Positions 55,993 to 63,130 of a DNA stretch of 64,000 nt are shown here, one piece after another (position 1 is the stretch's first letter; every line of letters begins with the position of its first letter). The DNA comes from Acidobacteriota bacterium (GTDB lineage: Bacteria; Acidobacteriota; Blastocatellia; Pyrinomonadales; Pyrinomonadaceae). Position numbers and translations under genes: made by a program. The notes beneath the pieces were generated by a model. It saw only the letters and a program-made list of their open reading frames with translations. It was not told the DNA's origin and searched no databases. The DNA lies in assembly GCA_003385635.1 (NCBI GenBank), contig QQUY01000001.1, positions 1,155,001 to 1,219,000 on the forward strand. The letters run 5' to 3'.

Positions 55993-58131
55993 ATGAACCG
56001 CTCGCGCAAGCTCCCCCTTCTCCTGATCGTCGTCCTTTCCCTGGTCTTCTTTGAAAATGGCAGTTCGACATCGGAGGCTTTTCAAAGGAGTTATCAGGCA
56101 ACGCTTGAAGAATCGTTCGGTCTTCAGACGGCAATATTCTCAACCCCGGAAGGCACCATCCGGGTGAACCTTCCAGACGACGCAGCGGCGGGCGATGTCC
56201 TTTCGGGTACTGTTTACACTGCGCCGGCAGGAAGAAACTCAGACGAGCAGCAGAAGAATCGAGCCGAACTTACCGGATATTCGGTTGAGATCTCTGGCAT
56301 TACGAGTCCGGCTTCGGAGAGAGTGATCAAATTCGAGCTTCCCGAGTCTGGAGGTACCGAAGCATTCAATGTAGTTCTGCGGAACGACGCGGACAAAAGC
56401 GTGGCGGAACTCGAAATGAGAGCAGAAGCGGCGCCAATAGACGAGCAACCTTCATTCTACAGACCGCCAAGCCGGGCGCAGGCTGGGAGATGGGTGAACA
56501 TCCACGGACCATTTGACGGTGACTTGTTCAATACCGAGCTGGAGATAGGAGGTGTGCAAGCCAATCCGCTCGCCGAATCCCCTCGCAAGGCTGTGTTCCA
56601 AAGTCCGGCTAACGTCGCAGGTCTCACAACGCTGGTTTTGCGGGAGCGAGACGATGTTCTCGAACAGCCTATCCGGAACATCAGTGTGTCGCTTTCCGCC
56701 GGAAAGCTAAATCTCAACCGGGGCGAAACCACAGAACTCACGCTGCGCGTCGAGGGACTGGCCGGGATAGAGAACGATGTGAACGTCGATCTGTCTTGTA
56801 CTGGCGTCGCGGACATGCAGGGCGGGAACAACCAGCGACTTAAGATCGCTCCCCACCAGGTGAACAACGACGGCAGCTACACCGAGACAAAAAGGCTGAC
56901 CGGGCGGAATATCGGCGGGTTTGGTGTGGTCGCGAATGTCCAGACCGATCAGCAGCAGTTAAAGGTGACCGATCAGCCCGTTCACGTCGAGACCAACCCC
57001 GTGAACATAGGAAGTGAGGACGATAAGGTCTGGTATGTCAAAGTCAAAACACTCGACGGACAGCTGAGGAGCATATACATCCGCCGGGATTTCAAGCCAG
57101 CGCTCGAGATCTGCAACTGGATAAAGATCGATGAAAGCGAGGTGGACGATGACGGATGGGAATACGTAGACAATTACACAAAGGTCGAAGATCCCACGGC
57201 GCCTTGCGAGCTCAAGGACAAGACTGTCAAGGTCGAAGGCGATCCGATCGGCCCTGTCAATGGCGGTTGGCAAGTGAGGGTGACCGGGCCGGACGGCAAG
57301 ACCATATACATTTACGTCGCGGGGTCTACGAAACCTGGCATAAAAAAAGGACAGTGGATCAGGATCCGGGATTGCAAGAAGTTGAGCAGCAATTCGTACG
57401 CGGTCGATGGATACGATGTCAACGATGATCCGAATGCTAAGCCGCCAGTACCGTCGACGCCTGAACCGACTCCAACGCCGACGGCGACACCGGATCCTCC
57501 TCCCGTTGCATCTCCGAAACCCTGCACTGAGGGCGATCGGAAAAGGGGTCGTACCGTACGGCGGGTCTTTGAGATCATTACTGAGGAGAGCGAGATCTCG
57601 TTCAAGGTCTATCCCGATCAAGACAGCGGCAGAGCGGCGGACGGTATGGCGGCCTGGCTCAACGGTTCCCAGCCGATACGTGACTTTCTCGGGGACAATC
57701 TCCCGGACGGAGCGGGAGCAGGAGGCCTTGCGGCAGGAGCAGTTCTTGCCTATGTCGACCGCGGTGCAGAGATAATCACGGCACTAGCGAAATCCAAGCT
57801 CCGAAATCTGGCTGTAACCGATGTTACTGCGGAGCTTTTCATTACCACGAGGAAGATCACGGCGACGTGTACTTCCTACGAGATCTGCATAAATGGCCGC
57901 TGGGAGCAGAGGAAGGAATTCAGCGAGAGAAGCGAGGAATCCACCTACCGGCGGTCAAAGAGGGTCACGAAAGGAGGAAACGGCTGGGAGCAGGTTTCGG
58001 AAACTTCAAGGCCGCAGTTCTTCGATCCTGACAAAGCCGAGGCCTGGGGGAAAGAATTCCTCAAGAAAGAGCTGAAGAAGCTGAAGACCAACGGCGACAA
58101 TTACAAAAAGTTCAAAGAGAACTGTCGTTGA
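55993..58131 (+). CDS. Large exported protein of unknown function with a Pro/Thr-rich linker
   Basis: A 712-residue protein when started at the ATG 55993, with GGAGG 5 bases before it; the frame is open further up through the repeat array only. A signal peptide (about residues 1-25) is followed by several beta-rich, Ig- or CARDB-like segments. Two similar segments around residues 340-380 and 425-465 share VKVKTLDGQLRSIYIRRD and VRVTGPDGKTIYIYVAGS. A Pro/Thr-rich linker (about residues 483-500) leads to a C-terminal domain with two Cys near the end of the linker (PKPCTEGDRKRG) and TATCTSYEICING. No family was recognised; role at the cell surface is inferred from secretion. Confidence 0.75.
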   Translation: MNRSRKLPLLLIVVLSLVFFENGSSTSEAFQRSYQATLEESFGLQTAIFSTPEGTIRVNLPDDAAAGDVLSGTVYTAPAGRNSDEQQKNRAELTGYSVEISGITSPASERVIKFELPESGGTEAFNVVLRNDADKSVAELEMRAEAAPIDEQPSFYRPPSRAQAGRWVNIHGPFDGDLFNTELEIGGVQANPLAESPRKAVFQSPANVAGLTTLVLRERDDVLEQPIRNISVSLSAGKLNLNRGETTELTLRVEGLAGIENDVNVDLSCTGVADMQGGNNQRLKIAPHQVNNDGSYTETKRLTGRNIGGFGVVANVQTDQQQLKVTDQPVHVETNPVNIGSEDDKVWYVKVKTLDGQLRSIYIRRDFKPALEICNWIKIDESEVDDDGWEYVDNYTKVEDPTAPCELKDKTVKVEGDPIGPVNGGWQVRVTGPDGKTIYIYVAGSTKPGIKKGQWIRIRDCKKLSSNSYAVDGYDVNDDPNAKPPVPSTPEPTPTPTATPDPPPVASPKPCTEGDRKRGRTVRRVFEIITEESEISFKVYPDQDSGRAADGMAAWLNGSQPIRDFLGDNLPDGAGAGGLAAGAVLAYVDRGAEIITALAKSKLRNLAVTDVTAELFITTRKITATCTSYEICINGRWEQRKEFSERSEESTYRRSKRVTKGGNGWEQVSETSRPQFFDPDKAEAWGKEFLKKELKKLKTNGDNYKKFKENCR

Positions 58132-58135
58132 GTTT

Positions 58136-58410
58136 GCCCCGGAGGGACAACGGAGGTTAGCCCGGGGGAAGCCGTAGGCGCACCCCCGGGTAAGGAGTCA
58201 CACCAGATCCTCTTCGCCGCGTAGCGGCGTAAATGTCCCCACTCCTTTCGACGCCGCTCCGCGGCTGTATCACATTCTCGTCTCGCATACCCCGGGTTGC
58301 GCCTTCGGCCCGACCCGGGGCTAACATCCGTCGCCCTTTCAGGGCGAAGAAATGCCGAATCCTGACTTCTGACTTCTGTTCTGCCCGTCGCTGGCGCTCC
58401 GGGTTCCGAT
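58136..58410. repeat. Opposed CGGG-hairpin modules with heptamers
   Basis: A reverse-orientation module (58136-58195, CCCGGAGGGACAACGG... ACCCCCGGGTAAGG) and a forward one (58288-58350, ACCCCGGGTTGCGCCTTCGG... GCCCTTTCAGGGC) flank CGCCGCGTAGCGGCG and CGCCGCTCCGCGGC palindromes. The forward module is followed by TGACTTCTGACTTCTG heptamers and a CTCCGGGTTCCGATT word. No gene lies in 58132-58426. Confidence 0.8.
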
Positions 58411-58426
58411 TGACTGTGCCGCTTGC

Positions 58427-59578
58427 TCACCGCTTCTTGTTAACGATTACCTGAACTTCTGTCTTCAGTCTCCCAATGGATTCGAGCGACGTGTCCTCCT
58501 GGCCCCGTAGGTACTTGTCAAAGAATACCTTAACGAATCGTCGCGTGGTCTCAAGAATTTCAACTGCTTGCTTTTTCTTGCCGTAGTCGGTTTCCATCAA
58601 AATCCCGAACTCGCTAAAGCTGTTGTGGTCTGCCCCCGGAATAACGACGCGGCAGCAATCTCCGCCAACCTTCTCGCATAGTTCCTGCCTCCGATCGAAC
58701 TGGATCTTGTTACCGCGCTGGGTAAGGTCTTTCTTGTCCTCGATCATCATGAAGGGTTGTTTAATACCCTCCCTTAGGACCTGCCCCGACGGTGTCCCGT
58801 CAAAGTTGATAGCTGCAGCGATCCGCTTGTCCAGATTCGCAGCTTCCATCGCCGCAGCACCGCCGACCGAATGCCCGAATGCTCCAACCGATGAGAGTTC
58901 GAGTCTCCCGTCGAACTCCGACTCATTTAGTTCGCCGAGCTTGTTTAGAACAAATATCAGGTCTTCGCCGAGTATCCGGAGCCGCTTTCCGCGTTTTTCG
59001 CGATACCCATCAGCGGTTATGTCTTCAGGAATCCGCAATTCCTTCAACTCGTCATGAAACCTATGGTTTTCCGGGACCACCCGACCCTCTCTGTTGATGA
59101 TGTACCAGCTTTCAAACTTGTGGTTTACGCCGACCACTACGTATCCGACCTCAACCAGCGCCTTGGCAAGGCTCGCGTGAAAGGCCGTATGCCCGCCGAG
59201 GCTTGGAGATAGCAAAAGGACCGGATGCTTTTCACGCTCTTTTGAGATAGTGAGTCCTGCTCTAAAGTGCGTCTTGCACTTGCGCAACTTCTCTATCGTT
59301 TCTTGGGAAACTCCGCTCAGTCTTGGTAGTGCCTTTTCAAGGTCGGGAATCAAAAATGTGTAATCGCATTGCTTTCCTATACAAGCTTCAGCGGGGTACC
59401 AGACCGTCACGTTTAATTCTCTGTACTCTTTTTCGCCGTAATAACTGTCGATCCGCGACTTGTCCGTTAACGCAAAGGTCCTGACTCCATTCCAGTGGGA
59501 GTTTGTCTCGATAACGAAGCCTGAAAGTACCAGAAACAGCAGGATTAGAATGGATTTCGAAGTTCTTGTGTAACTCAT
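58427..59578 (-). CDS. Exported alpha/beta hydrolase, PAF-acetylhydrolase-like
   Basis: A 383-residue enzyme with an N-terminal signal peptide or anchor (about residues 8-24). The nucleophile elbow GAFGHSVGGAAAMEA, the acid in INFDGTPSG and the His of PGADHNSFSEFG match platelet-activating-factor acetylhydrolase-like serine esterases. Such enzymes hydrolyse short-chain or oxidised phospholipid esters; the bacterial substrate is not known. It is a single gene between the repeat modules and the tRNA. Confidence 0.83.
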   Translation of the reverse strand: MSYTRTSKSILILLFLVLSGFVIETNSHWNGVRTFALTDKSRIDSYYGEKEYRELNVTVWYPAEACIGKQCDYTFLIPDLEKALPRLSGVSQETIEKLRKCKTHFRAGLTISKEREKHPVLLLSPSLGGHTAFHASLAKALVEVGYVVVGVNHKFESWYIINREGRVVPENHRFHDELKELRIPEDITADGYREKRGKRLRILGEDLIFVLNKLGELNESEFDGRLELSSVGAFGHSVGGAAAMEAANLDKRIAAAINFDGTPSGQVLREGIKQPFMMIEDKKDLTQRGNKIQFDRRQELCEKVGGDCCRVVIPGADHNSFSEFGILMETDYGKKKQAVEILETTRRFVKVFFDKYLRGQEDTSLESIGRLKTEVQVIVNKKR

Positions 59579-59653
59579 AACAACAGCCGTTGAAAGATTG
59601 AGGAATCGTACTCAACTAAATACCCGAAGGTGTGCAGGTGTCTAGTGTTAAAT

Positions 59654-59747
59654 GAGTCCTGATCCCTGAAACCTGAACCATGAGACCTGATCGCTGATAC
59701 CTGATCAATGAAAAATGGCCATTGATCGATGACCAATGACCATTGTT
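59654..59747. repeat. Degenerate CTGATnCCTGA words and an AATGGCCATT dyad
   Basis: CTGATCCCTGAAACCTGAAC and similar words recur with a period of 8-10 bases to about 59710; AATGGCCATTGATCGATGAC followed by CAATGACCATTG (59714-59747) is partly palindromic. Similar words occur at 59875-59925, 60030-60110, 394-440 and 62258-62290. No gene is visible in 59579-59756. Confidence 0.5.
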
Positions 59748-59756
59748 CAATTAATT

Positions 59757-59830
59757 TGGCTTCGGGGAAAGGATTCGAACCTTTATTACCTGGTCCAGAG
59801 CCAGGCGTCCTACCATTAGACGACCCCGAA
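59757..59830 (-). tRNA. tRNA-Gln (anticodon CUG)
   Basis: A 74-base cloverleaf on the minus strand: acceptor TTCGGGG pairing with CCCCGAA, anticodon stem CCTGG/CCAGG around loop CTCTGGA (anticodon CTG, reading CAG), and T arm AAAGG-TTCGAAT-CCTTT. A G discriminator and an encoded CCA follow. The sequence between 59831 and 60111 holds only repeat-like words and two 10-bp inverted words (ATTCCAGATT/AATCTGGAAT; AATTCCAAAT/ATTTGGAATT). Confidence 0.96.
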
Positions 59831-60111
59831 ACAACGTCTAGATAGCTTAAAGGCTGAACGCTTTGCGTTCAAGTATCAGGGATCATGCGACACGTTTCAG
59901 GGACCAGGGATCATAGACCAGGTGAAAGGATTCGCTAATCGTCCCTGCGGGTTTATGGGTCTGAAGAAATTCCAGATTCAAATTCCAAATTTCGAATCAC
60001 CCAATCTGGAATATGGAATTTGGAATTCACTGCATCCTGATCCATGGCACTTGTCCTCTGAAACTTGACGCACGATCCCTGACAGATGGTCCTTGATCCC
60101 TGACACATGAA

Positions 60112-61290
60112 TCAGCCTTTAACGCAGACCACCTGCTTGAGCTCTGCCACGACCTCGACAAGGTCTTCCTGATTTCTCATGACCTCCTCGATGTCTTTGT
60201 AGGCTCCGGGGATCTCGTCAATGACTCCCTTGTCCTTTCGGCATTCCACGCCCTCGGTCTGCCGCTCAAGGTCCTCTTTCGTGAACCTCTTCTTTGCGGC
60301 CGTCCGGGACATCTTCCTTCCCGCTCCGTGGGAGCAGGAGTTGAAGCTTTCGGGATTGCCGAGTCCCTTGATGATGTACGACTTGGCGCCCATCGAGCCG
60401 GGAATGATCCCGTACCTGCCGTCTTCGGCGTTGATCGCGCCCTTTCGGGTCACGTAAACGTCCTCGCCGAAGTGGCGTTCGTGGGCGACGTAGTTGTGGT
60501 GGCAATTCACCTTGAGCTCGGCCTCGAACGGCTCTCCGTCGTTGACCAGGCGCGCGAACTGGTACACCAGCCGCTCCATCATCACTTCACGGTTCTTCAG
60601 CGCGTAACGCTGAGCCCATTCCACGTCGTGCCAGTAGTTCCGGAACTCATTCGTTCCCTGGACAAAATACGCCAGGTTCGGGTCCGGAAGCTCCGACAGC
60701 CTGTGGAGGTGCTTCGCCGTTTCGATATGTCGCCGCGCCACTTCGTTCCCGATGTTCCGGGAGCCGGAGTGGAGCATAAGCCAGACGCGGTCCTCGGTGT
60801 CGAGACACACTTCGACGAAGTGGTTTCCGCCTCCGAGCGTGCCAAGCTGGTTCATCGCCTTGTTGCGCCGGTCTTGAACTCCTTCGTGGAGTTCATCGAA
60901 CTCGGACCAGCCTTCCCATTCGTAAGCCTCATCAACAGCATTCTTGTGCTGGCTGAAGCCGACGGGGATCGTCCGCTCGATCTGGTGCCTGAGTTCAGGC
61001 AGCTTCCGATCGAGCACTCCGCTGCGGAAAGGCGTTTTCACGGCCATCATTCCGCAGCCGATATCGACGCCGACGGTTGCGGGGATCACCGCGTCCTTGG
61101 TCGCGATGACCGAACCGACCATCGAGCCGATCCCGAGATGCGCGTCGGGCATAAGCGCGACGTGTTTGTACAGGCACGGCAGCCTGGAAACGTTGCGCAG
61201 CATCTTCTGCTCTTCCGGGGAAAGCCCGTGGCTTACCCAGGAAAGAACCTCCGATTCTGCGCCGGAAATATTCAGTCTCTGGTAGGGCAT
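60112..61290 (-). CDS. rtcB: RNA-splicing ligase RtcB
   Basis: A 392-residue RtcB-type RNA 3'-phosphate ligase that joins 2',3'-cyclic phosphate or 3'-phosphate ends to 5'-OH ends using GTP and Mn. Metal-binding residues are visible in PDAHLG, VGVDIGCGM (Cys), LGGGNHFVEV, MLHSGSRN and a late His, with the guanylated His in NSCSHGAGRKMSR. The protein is full length. GGGAGGTG precedes the ATG. It follows two very small genes on the same strand; no archease or RtcA gene is seen. RNA repair under stress is the expected role. Confidence 0.96.
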   Translation of the reverse strand: MPYQRLNISGAESEVLSWVSHGLSPEEQKMLRNVSRLPCLYKHVALMPDAHLGIGSMVGSVIATKDAVIPATVGVDIGCGMMAVKTPFRSGVLDRKLPELRHQIERTIPVGFSQHKNAVDEAYEWEGWSEFDELHEGVQDRRNKAMNQLGTLGGGNHFVEVCLDTEDRVWLMLHSGSRNIGNEVARRHIETAKHLHRLSELPDPNLAYFVQGTNEFRNYWHDVEWAQRYALKNREVMMERLVYQFARLVNDGEPFEAELKVNCHHNYVAHERHFGEDVYVTRKGAINAEDGRYGIIPGSMGAKSYIIKGLGNPESFNSCSHGAGRKMSRTAAKKRFTKEDLERQTEGVECRKDKGVIDEIPGAYKDIEEVMRNQEDLVEVVAELKQVVCVKG

Positions 61291-61375
61291 GATGCCACCT
61301 CCCGGTTGTTAAGATTATGCGGGTCGAACACGACCCGCGTCCATTGCCTGCCGGCCGTTGCCGGCATTGGCATTA

Positions 61376-61525
61376 GTGCACGTGCAGTTCTTCTTCGATT
61401 TCGCAGCCAAGGCGCGCTTCAAGCGTGGTGATCTCGGCTTCTAGTGAGTCTCGAAATTCTTCGAATATCTCAGCGAGTAACCGCGCTTTTGCTACCGCTT
61501 CCTGCCGGTACTGCGAAGTACCGAG
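61376..61525 (-). pseudogene. In-frame 50-codon extension behind the stop of the 61-residue ORF
   Basis: After the TAA at 61526-61528, the same frame continues without a stop for 50 codons to TAA 61373-61375, encoding a charged, helix-prone peptide (words QYRQEAVAKARLLAEIF and EAEITTLEARLGCEIEEEL). No ATG, GTG or TTG occurs near its start, so it cannot be an independent standard gene. It is either the 3' half of a gene broken by a stop, a readthrough product, or chance. Confidence 0.45.
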
Positions 61526-61711
61526 TTAGAAGCCGAGTGCCGCGACGTTGTCGCCGTCGCCCAGATTGATCCGGACGGTAACGCGGCCTCCGTCCGAGAG
61601 ATCCTCGATGGGGATCACGGAAGAGTCTTCCACGATGGCGATGACGAATTCCGACACGAATTCGTCATCCTCAAGGAACTCTCGCCTTTTCAACCTGTAA
61701 GCTTTCTCCAT
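61526..61711 (-). CDS. Small protein of 61 residues upstream of rtcB
   Basis: MEKAYRLKRREFLEDDEFVS begins this acidic 61-residue protein, which then alternates strands (FVIAIVEDSSVIPIEDL, GGRVTVRINLG). The ATG at 61711 lies about 20 bases after the hairpin with a T run, and an AGAGG lies about 9 bases upstream of the start. It stands about 235 bases upstream of rtcB on the same strand. No family was recognised; a 50-codon extension follows its stop. Confidence 0.6.
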   Translation of the reverse strand: MEKAYRLKRREFLEDDEFVSEFVIAIVEDSSVIPIEDLSDGGRVTVRINLGDGDNVAALGF

Positions 61712-61731
61712 CGGTCTAACCTCTCAAACAC

Positions 61732-61779
61732 AAAAAAGCGGCGGCCTTTGTAAACCCGTAAGGGAACAAAAGCCGCCGC
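61732..61779 (-). terminator. Terminator-like hairpin with T run between the two small genes
   Basis: On the minus strand GCGGCGGCTTTTG and CAAAGGCCGCCGC form a 12-bp stem with an 18-base loop followed by TTTTTT. It would end the upstream small-gene transcript or, if conditional, attenuate entry into the 61-residue ORF and rtcB. Confidence 0.85.
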
Positions 61780-61801
61780 ATTTCGCGATGCCGTTCTGTC
61801 A

Positions 61802-61826
61802 CGGGAGCGGGAACAAGCCGCTCCCG
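61802..61826 (-). other. Perfect 9-bp hairpin between the small gene and the terminator
   Basis: CGGGAGCGG-CTTGTTC-CCGCTCCCG, a perfect 9-bp stem directly after the stop of the 51-residue ORF. Its loop shares TTGTTC with the loop side of the following terminator, so the two hairpins may be related or alternative. Confidence 0.6.
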
Positions 61827-61831
61827 CATTC

Positions 61832-61987
61832 TTAAGTCTTCAATTGATCGTTTCTCAAATCGCGATTCCTCAGGTCCGCACTCATCACGTAGTCGGATCC
61901 CGGACAGGACACGAACGCACTCCTGCCTAGACGGCTATCCGCCGTTGGCTCAAAGAGTGATAATTGTTCGTGTTTTAGTCGAAGCAT
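61832..61987 (-). CDS. 51-residue protein with a QLSLF beta-clamp-binding motif
   Basis: MLRLKHEQLSLFEPTADSRL begins this 51-residue protein; QLSLF at residues 8-12 is a perfect match to the consensus peptide (QL[S/D]LF) by which DNA polymerases and other proteins dock on the sliding clamp DnaN. The remainder is hydrophilic with one Cys and Arg/Asp-rich helical C-terminus. GGAGATC precedes the ATG at 61987 at good spacing, which is why this start is chosen over the upstream one (62047). A TTGACA promoter lies upstream. No family was recognised. Confidence 0.65.
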   Translation of the reverse strand: MLRLKHEQLSLFEPTADSRLGRSAFVSCPGSDYVMSADLRNRDLRNDQLKT

Positions 61988-62037
61988 CGTTGTTGATCTC
62001 CAAATATTCTTCGCCTTTTCCAAAAGACGAAATTGCG

Positions 62038-62067
62038 TTTTTAACACGGTGTCATTTCGTGTGTCAA
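62038..62067 (-). promoter_or_regulatory. Candidate promoter of the small-gene/rtcB cluster
   Basis: On the minus strand a perfect TTGACA (62062-62067) and TAAAAA (62038-62043) with an 18-base spacer. An ACAC-G-GTGT dyad (62044-62052) sits in the spacer and could be an operator. The start site would be about 45 bases before the 51-residue ORF. Confidence 0.5.
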
Positions 62068-62084
62068 GAAAAAGTTGAGGGGAT

Positions 62085-62290
62085 TGAGAATTGAGAGTTG
62101 AAAATTGTGAGTTTGATAAGTCTGTTTAGTCGATTGGGTCTGTCGAGTCGATTGGGTCTGTTCAGTCCGCGGAGCGGACGTCATAATGTAGCCCCATGCA
62201 AGCCGAAGGCGCAGCGTGGGGTACGCTCCAATCTTTCAGCCGCGTAGCGGCGGGAATCATGTATCAATGATCAAGGATCAGGTGTCAATG
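62085..62290. repeat. Nonamer array and reverse CGGG-hairpin module
   Basis: AT-rich TTGAGAGTTGAAAATTGTG words are followed by about six reverse-orientation nonamers (GTCTGTTTAGTCGATTGGGT... to 62167), then a reverse module (about 62168-62235: CCGCGGAGCGGACG, GCAAGCCGAAGGCGCAGC, GGGGTAC) and a CCGCGTAGCGGCGG palindrome, ending in ATGTATCAATGATCAAGGAT words. Together with 62291-62466, in which nothing else was identified, it fills the gap upstream of the DUF2200 gene. Confidence 0.75.
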
Positions 62291-62466
62291 CTGTAATCAA
62301 GTGGGGATCTCGGGTAGGGTGAATCAGAAGTCGACTGGAGCGCGGGAGGCCCGCCCACTTTGCGCCGAACGGCGCGGGAAATCGTTAACCAAAGAGATCG
62401 CGGAGAACACTGAGATTGCGCCTGATAATTGCAACGAATCAGCAAAGACCACAAAATACCCGCACT

Positions 62467-62838
62467 ATGACAAGCACGGCACATCACGACGAGCGCATTG
62501 CTAAGATGACCTTCGCGTCAGTCTATCCCCATTACGTCACCAAGGTCGAAAAGAAAGGCAAGACAGAGGAAGACCTTACGACGGTGATCGAGTGGCTGAC
62601 CGGTTTTGACAAGAAAGAGATCGACAAGCGCATCAAAGAGAAGGCGACCTTCGAAGAATTCTTTGCCAAGGCGACACTGAATCCCAACGCCCACCTGATC
62701 AAAGGGTTGATCTGCGGTTACCGTGTAGAGGAGATCGAGAACGAGTTAACCCAAAAGGCCAGATATCTGGATAAGCTTGTTGACGAACTGGCGCGGGGGA
62801 AAAAAATGGAGAACATCCTTCGAAAGCCAAAGGACTAG
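62467..62838 (+). CDS. DUF2200 domain-containing protein
   Basis: A 123-residue basic protein matching the DUF2200 layout: AKMTFASVYPHYVTKVEKKG, EEDLTTVIEWLTGFDKKEI and NPNAHLIKGLICGYRVEEI, the last being the family signature. The function of the family is unknown. The start at the ATG 62467 places the conserved part near the N-terminus; the frame reaches up to 62416 without an RBS. It is an isolated gene. Confidence 0.88.
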   Translation: MTSTAHHDERIAKMTFASVYPHYVTKVEKKGKTEEDLTTVIEWLTGFDKKEIDKRIKEKATFEEFFAKATLNPNAHLIKGLICGYRVEEIENELTQKARYLDKLVDELARGKKMENILRKPKD

Positions 62839-62851
62839 CGACAAGGAATTT

Positions 62852-62955
62852 GGACACAGATGAACACGGATTTTGAAGATACCTGAGGATTTACGACAGC
62901 AATCTGAAGTTCGGCCAACGATTCATATCTTGTCCATATGTGTTAATCCGTGTCC
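62852..62955. repeat. Inverted repeat GGACACnGATnAACACnnAT
   Basis: The left arm GGACACAGATGAACACGGAT (62852-62871) and the right arm, read on the other strand as GGACACGGATTAACACATAT, match at 17 of 20 positions, about 65 bases apart. It is similar in design to the inverted repeat 4510-4630. Confidence 0.7.
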
Positions 62956-62969
62956 TTTTCTTGTTGGAT

Positions 62970-63118
62970 GTCACCTCAACGCTGTCGGCTTCTCCCGGGC
63001 TAATCTCAGCTGCCCATCCAGGGCAATTCGAGCATCGACGAACTGAGTAAACCGACCAAACTCATCAGACCCAAAAGACTGAAAAGACTCAATACACTCA
63101 ATAGACTCAACAAATTGC
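62970..63118 (+). repeat. Partial CGGG module followed by nonamer array
   Basis: TCGGCTTCTCCCGGGCTAAT and CTGCCCATCCAGGGCA correspond to the 3' part of the hairpin module; about 25 bases later (63048-63118) come AGACCCAAA/AGACTGAAA/AGACTCAAT nonamers. The order and orientation repeat the 10463-10620 arrangement. The array ends about 13 bases before the stop of the UbiA gene. Confidence 0.75.
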
Positions 63119-63130
63119 AGGGGAACGCCG

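Noticed and set aside
60328..61431. 367-codon plus-strand frame across rtcB
   Set aside because: Entirely antisense to rtcB with low-complexity Val/Asp composition and no RBS.
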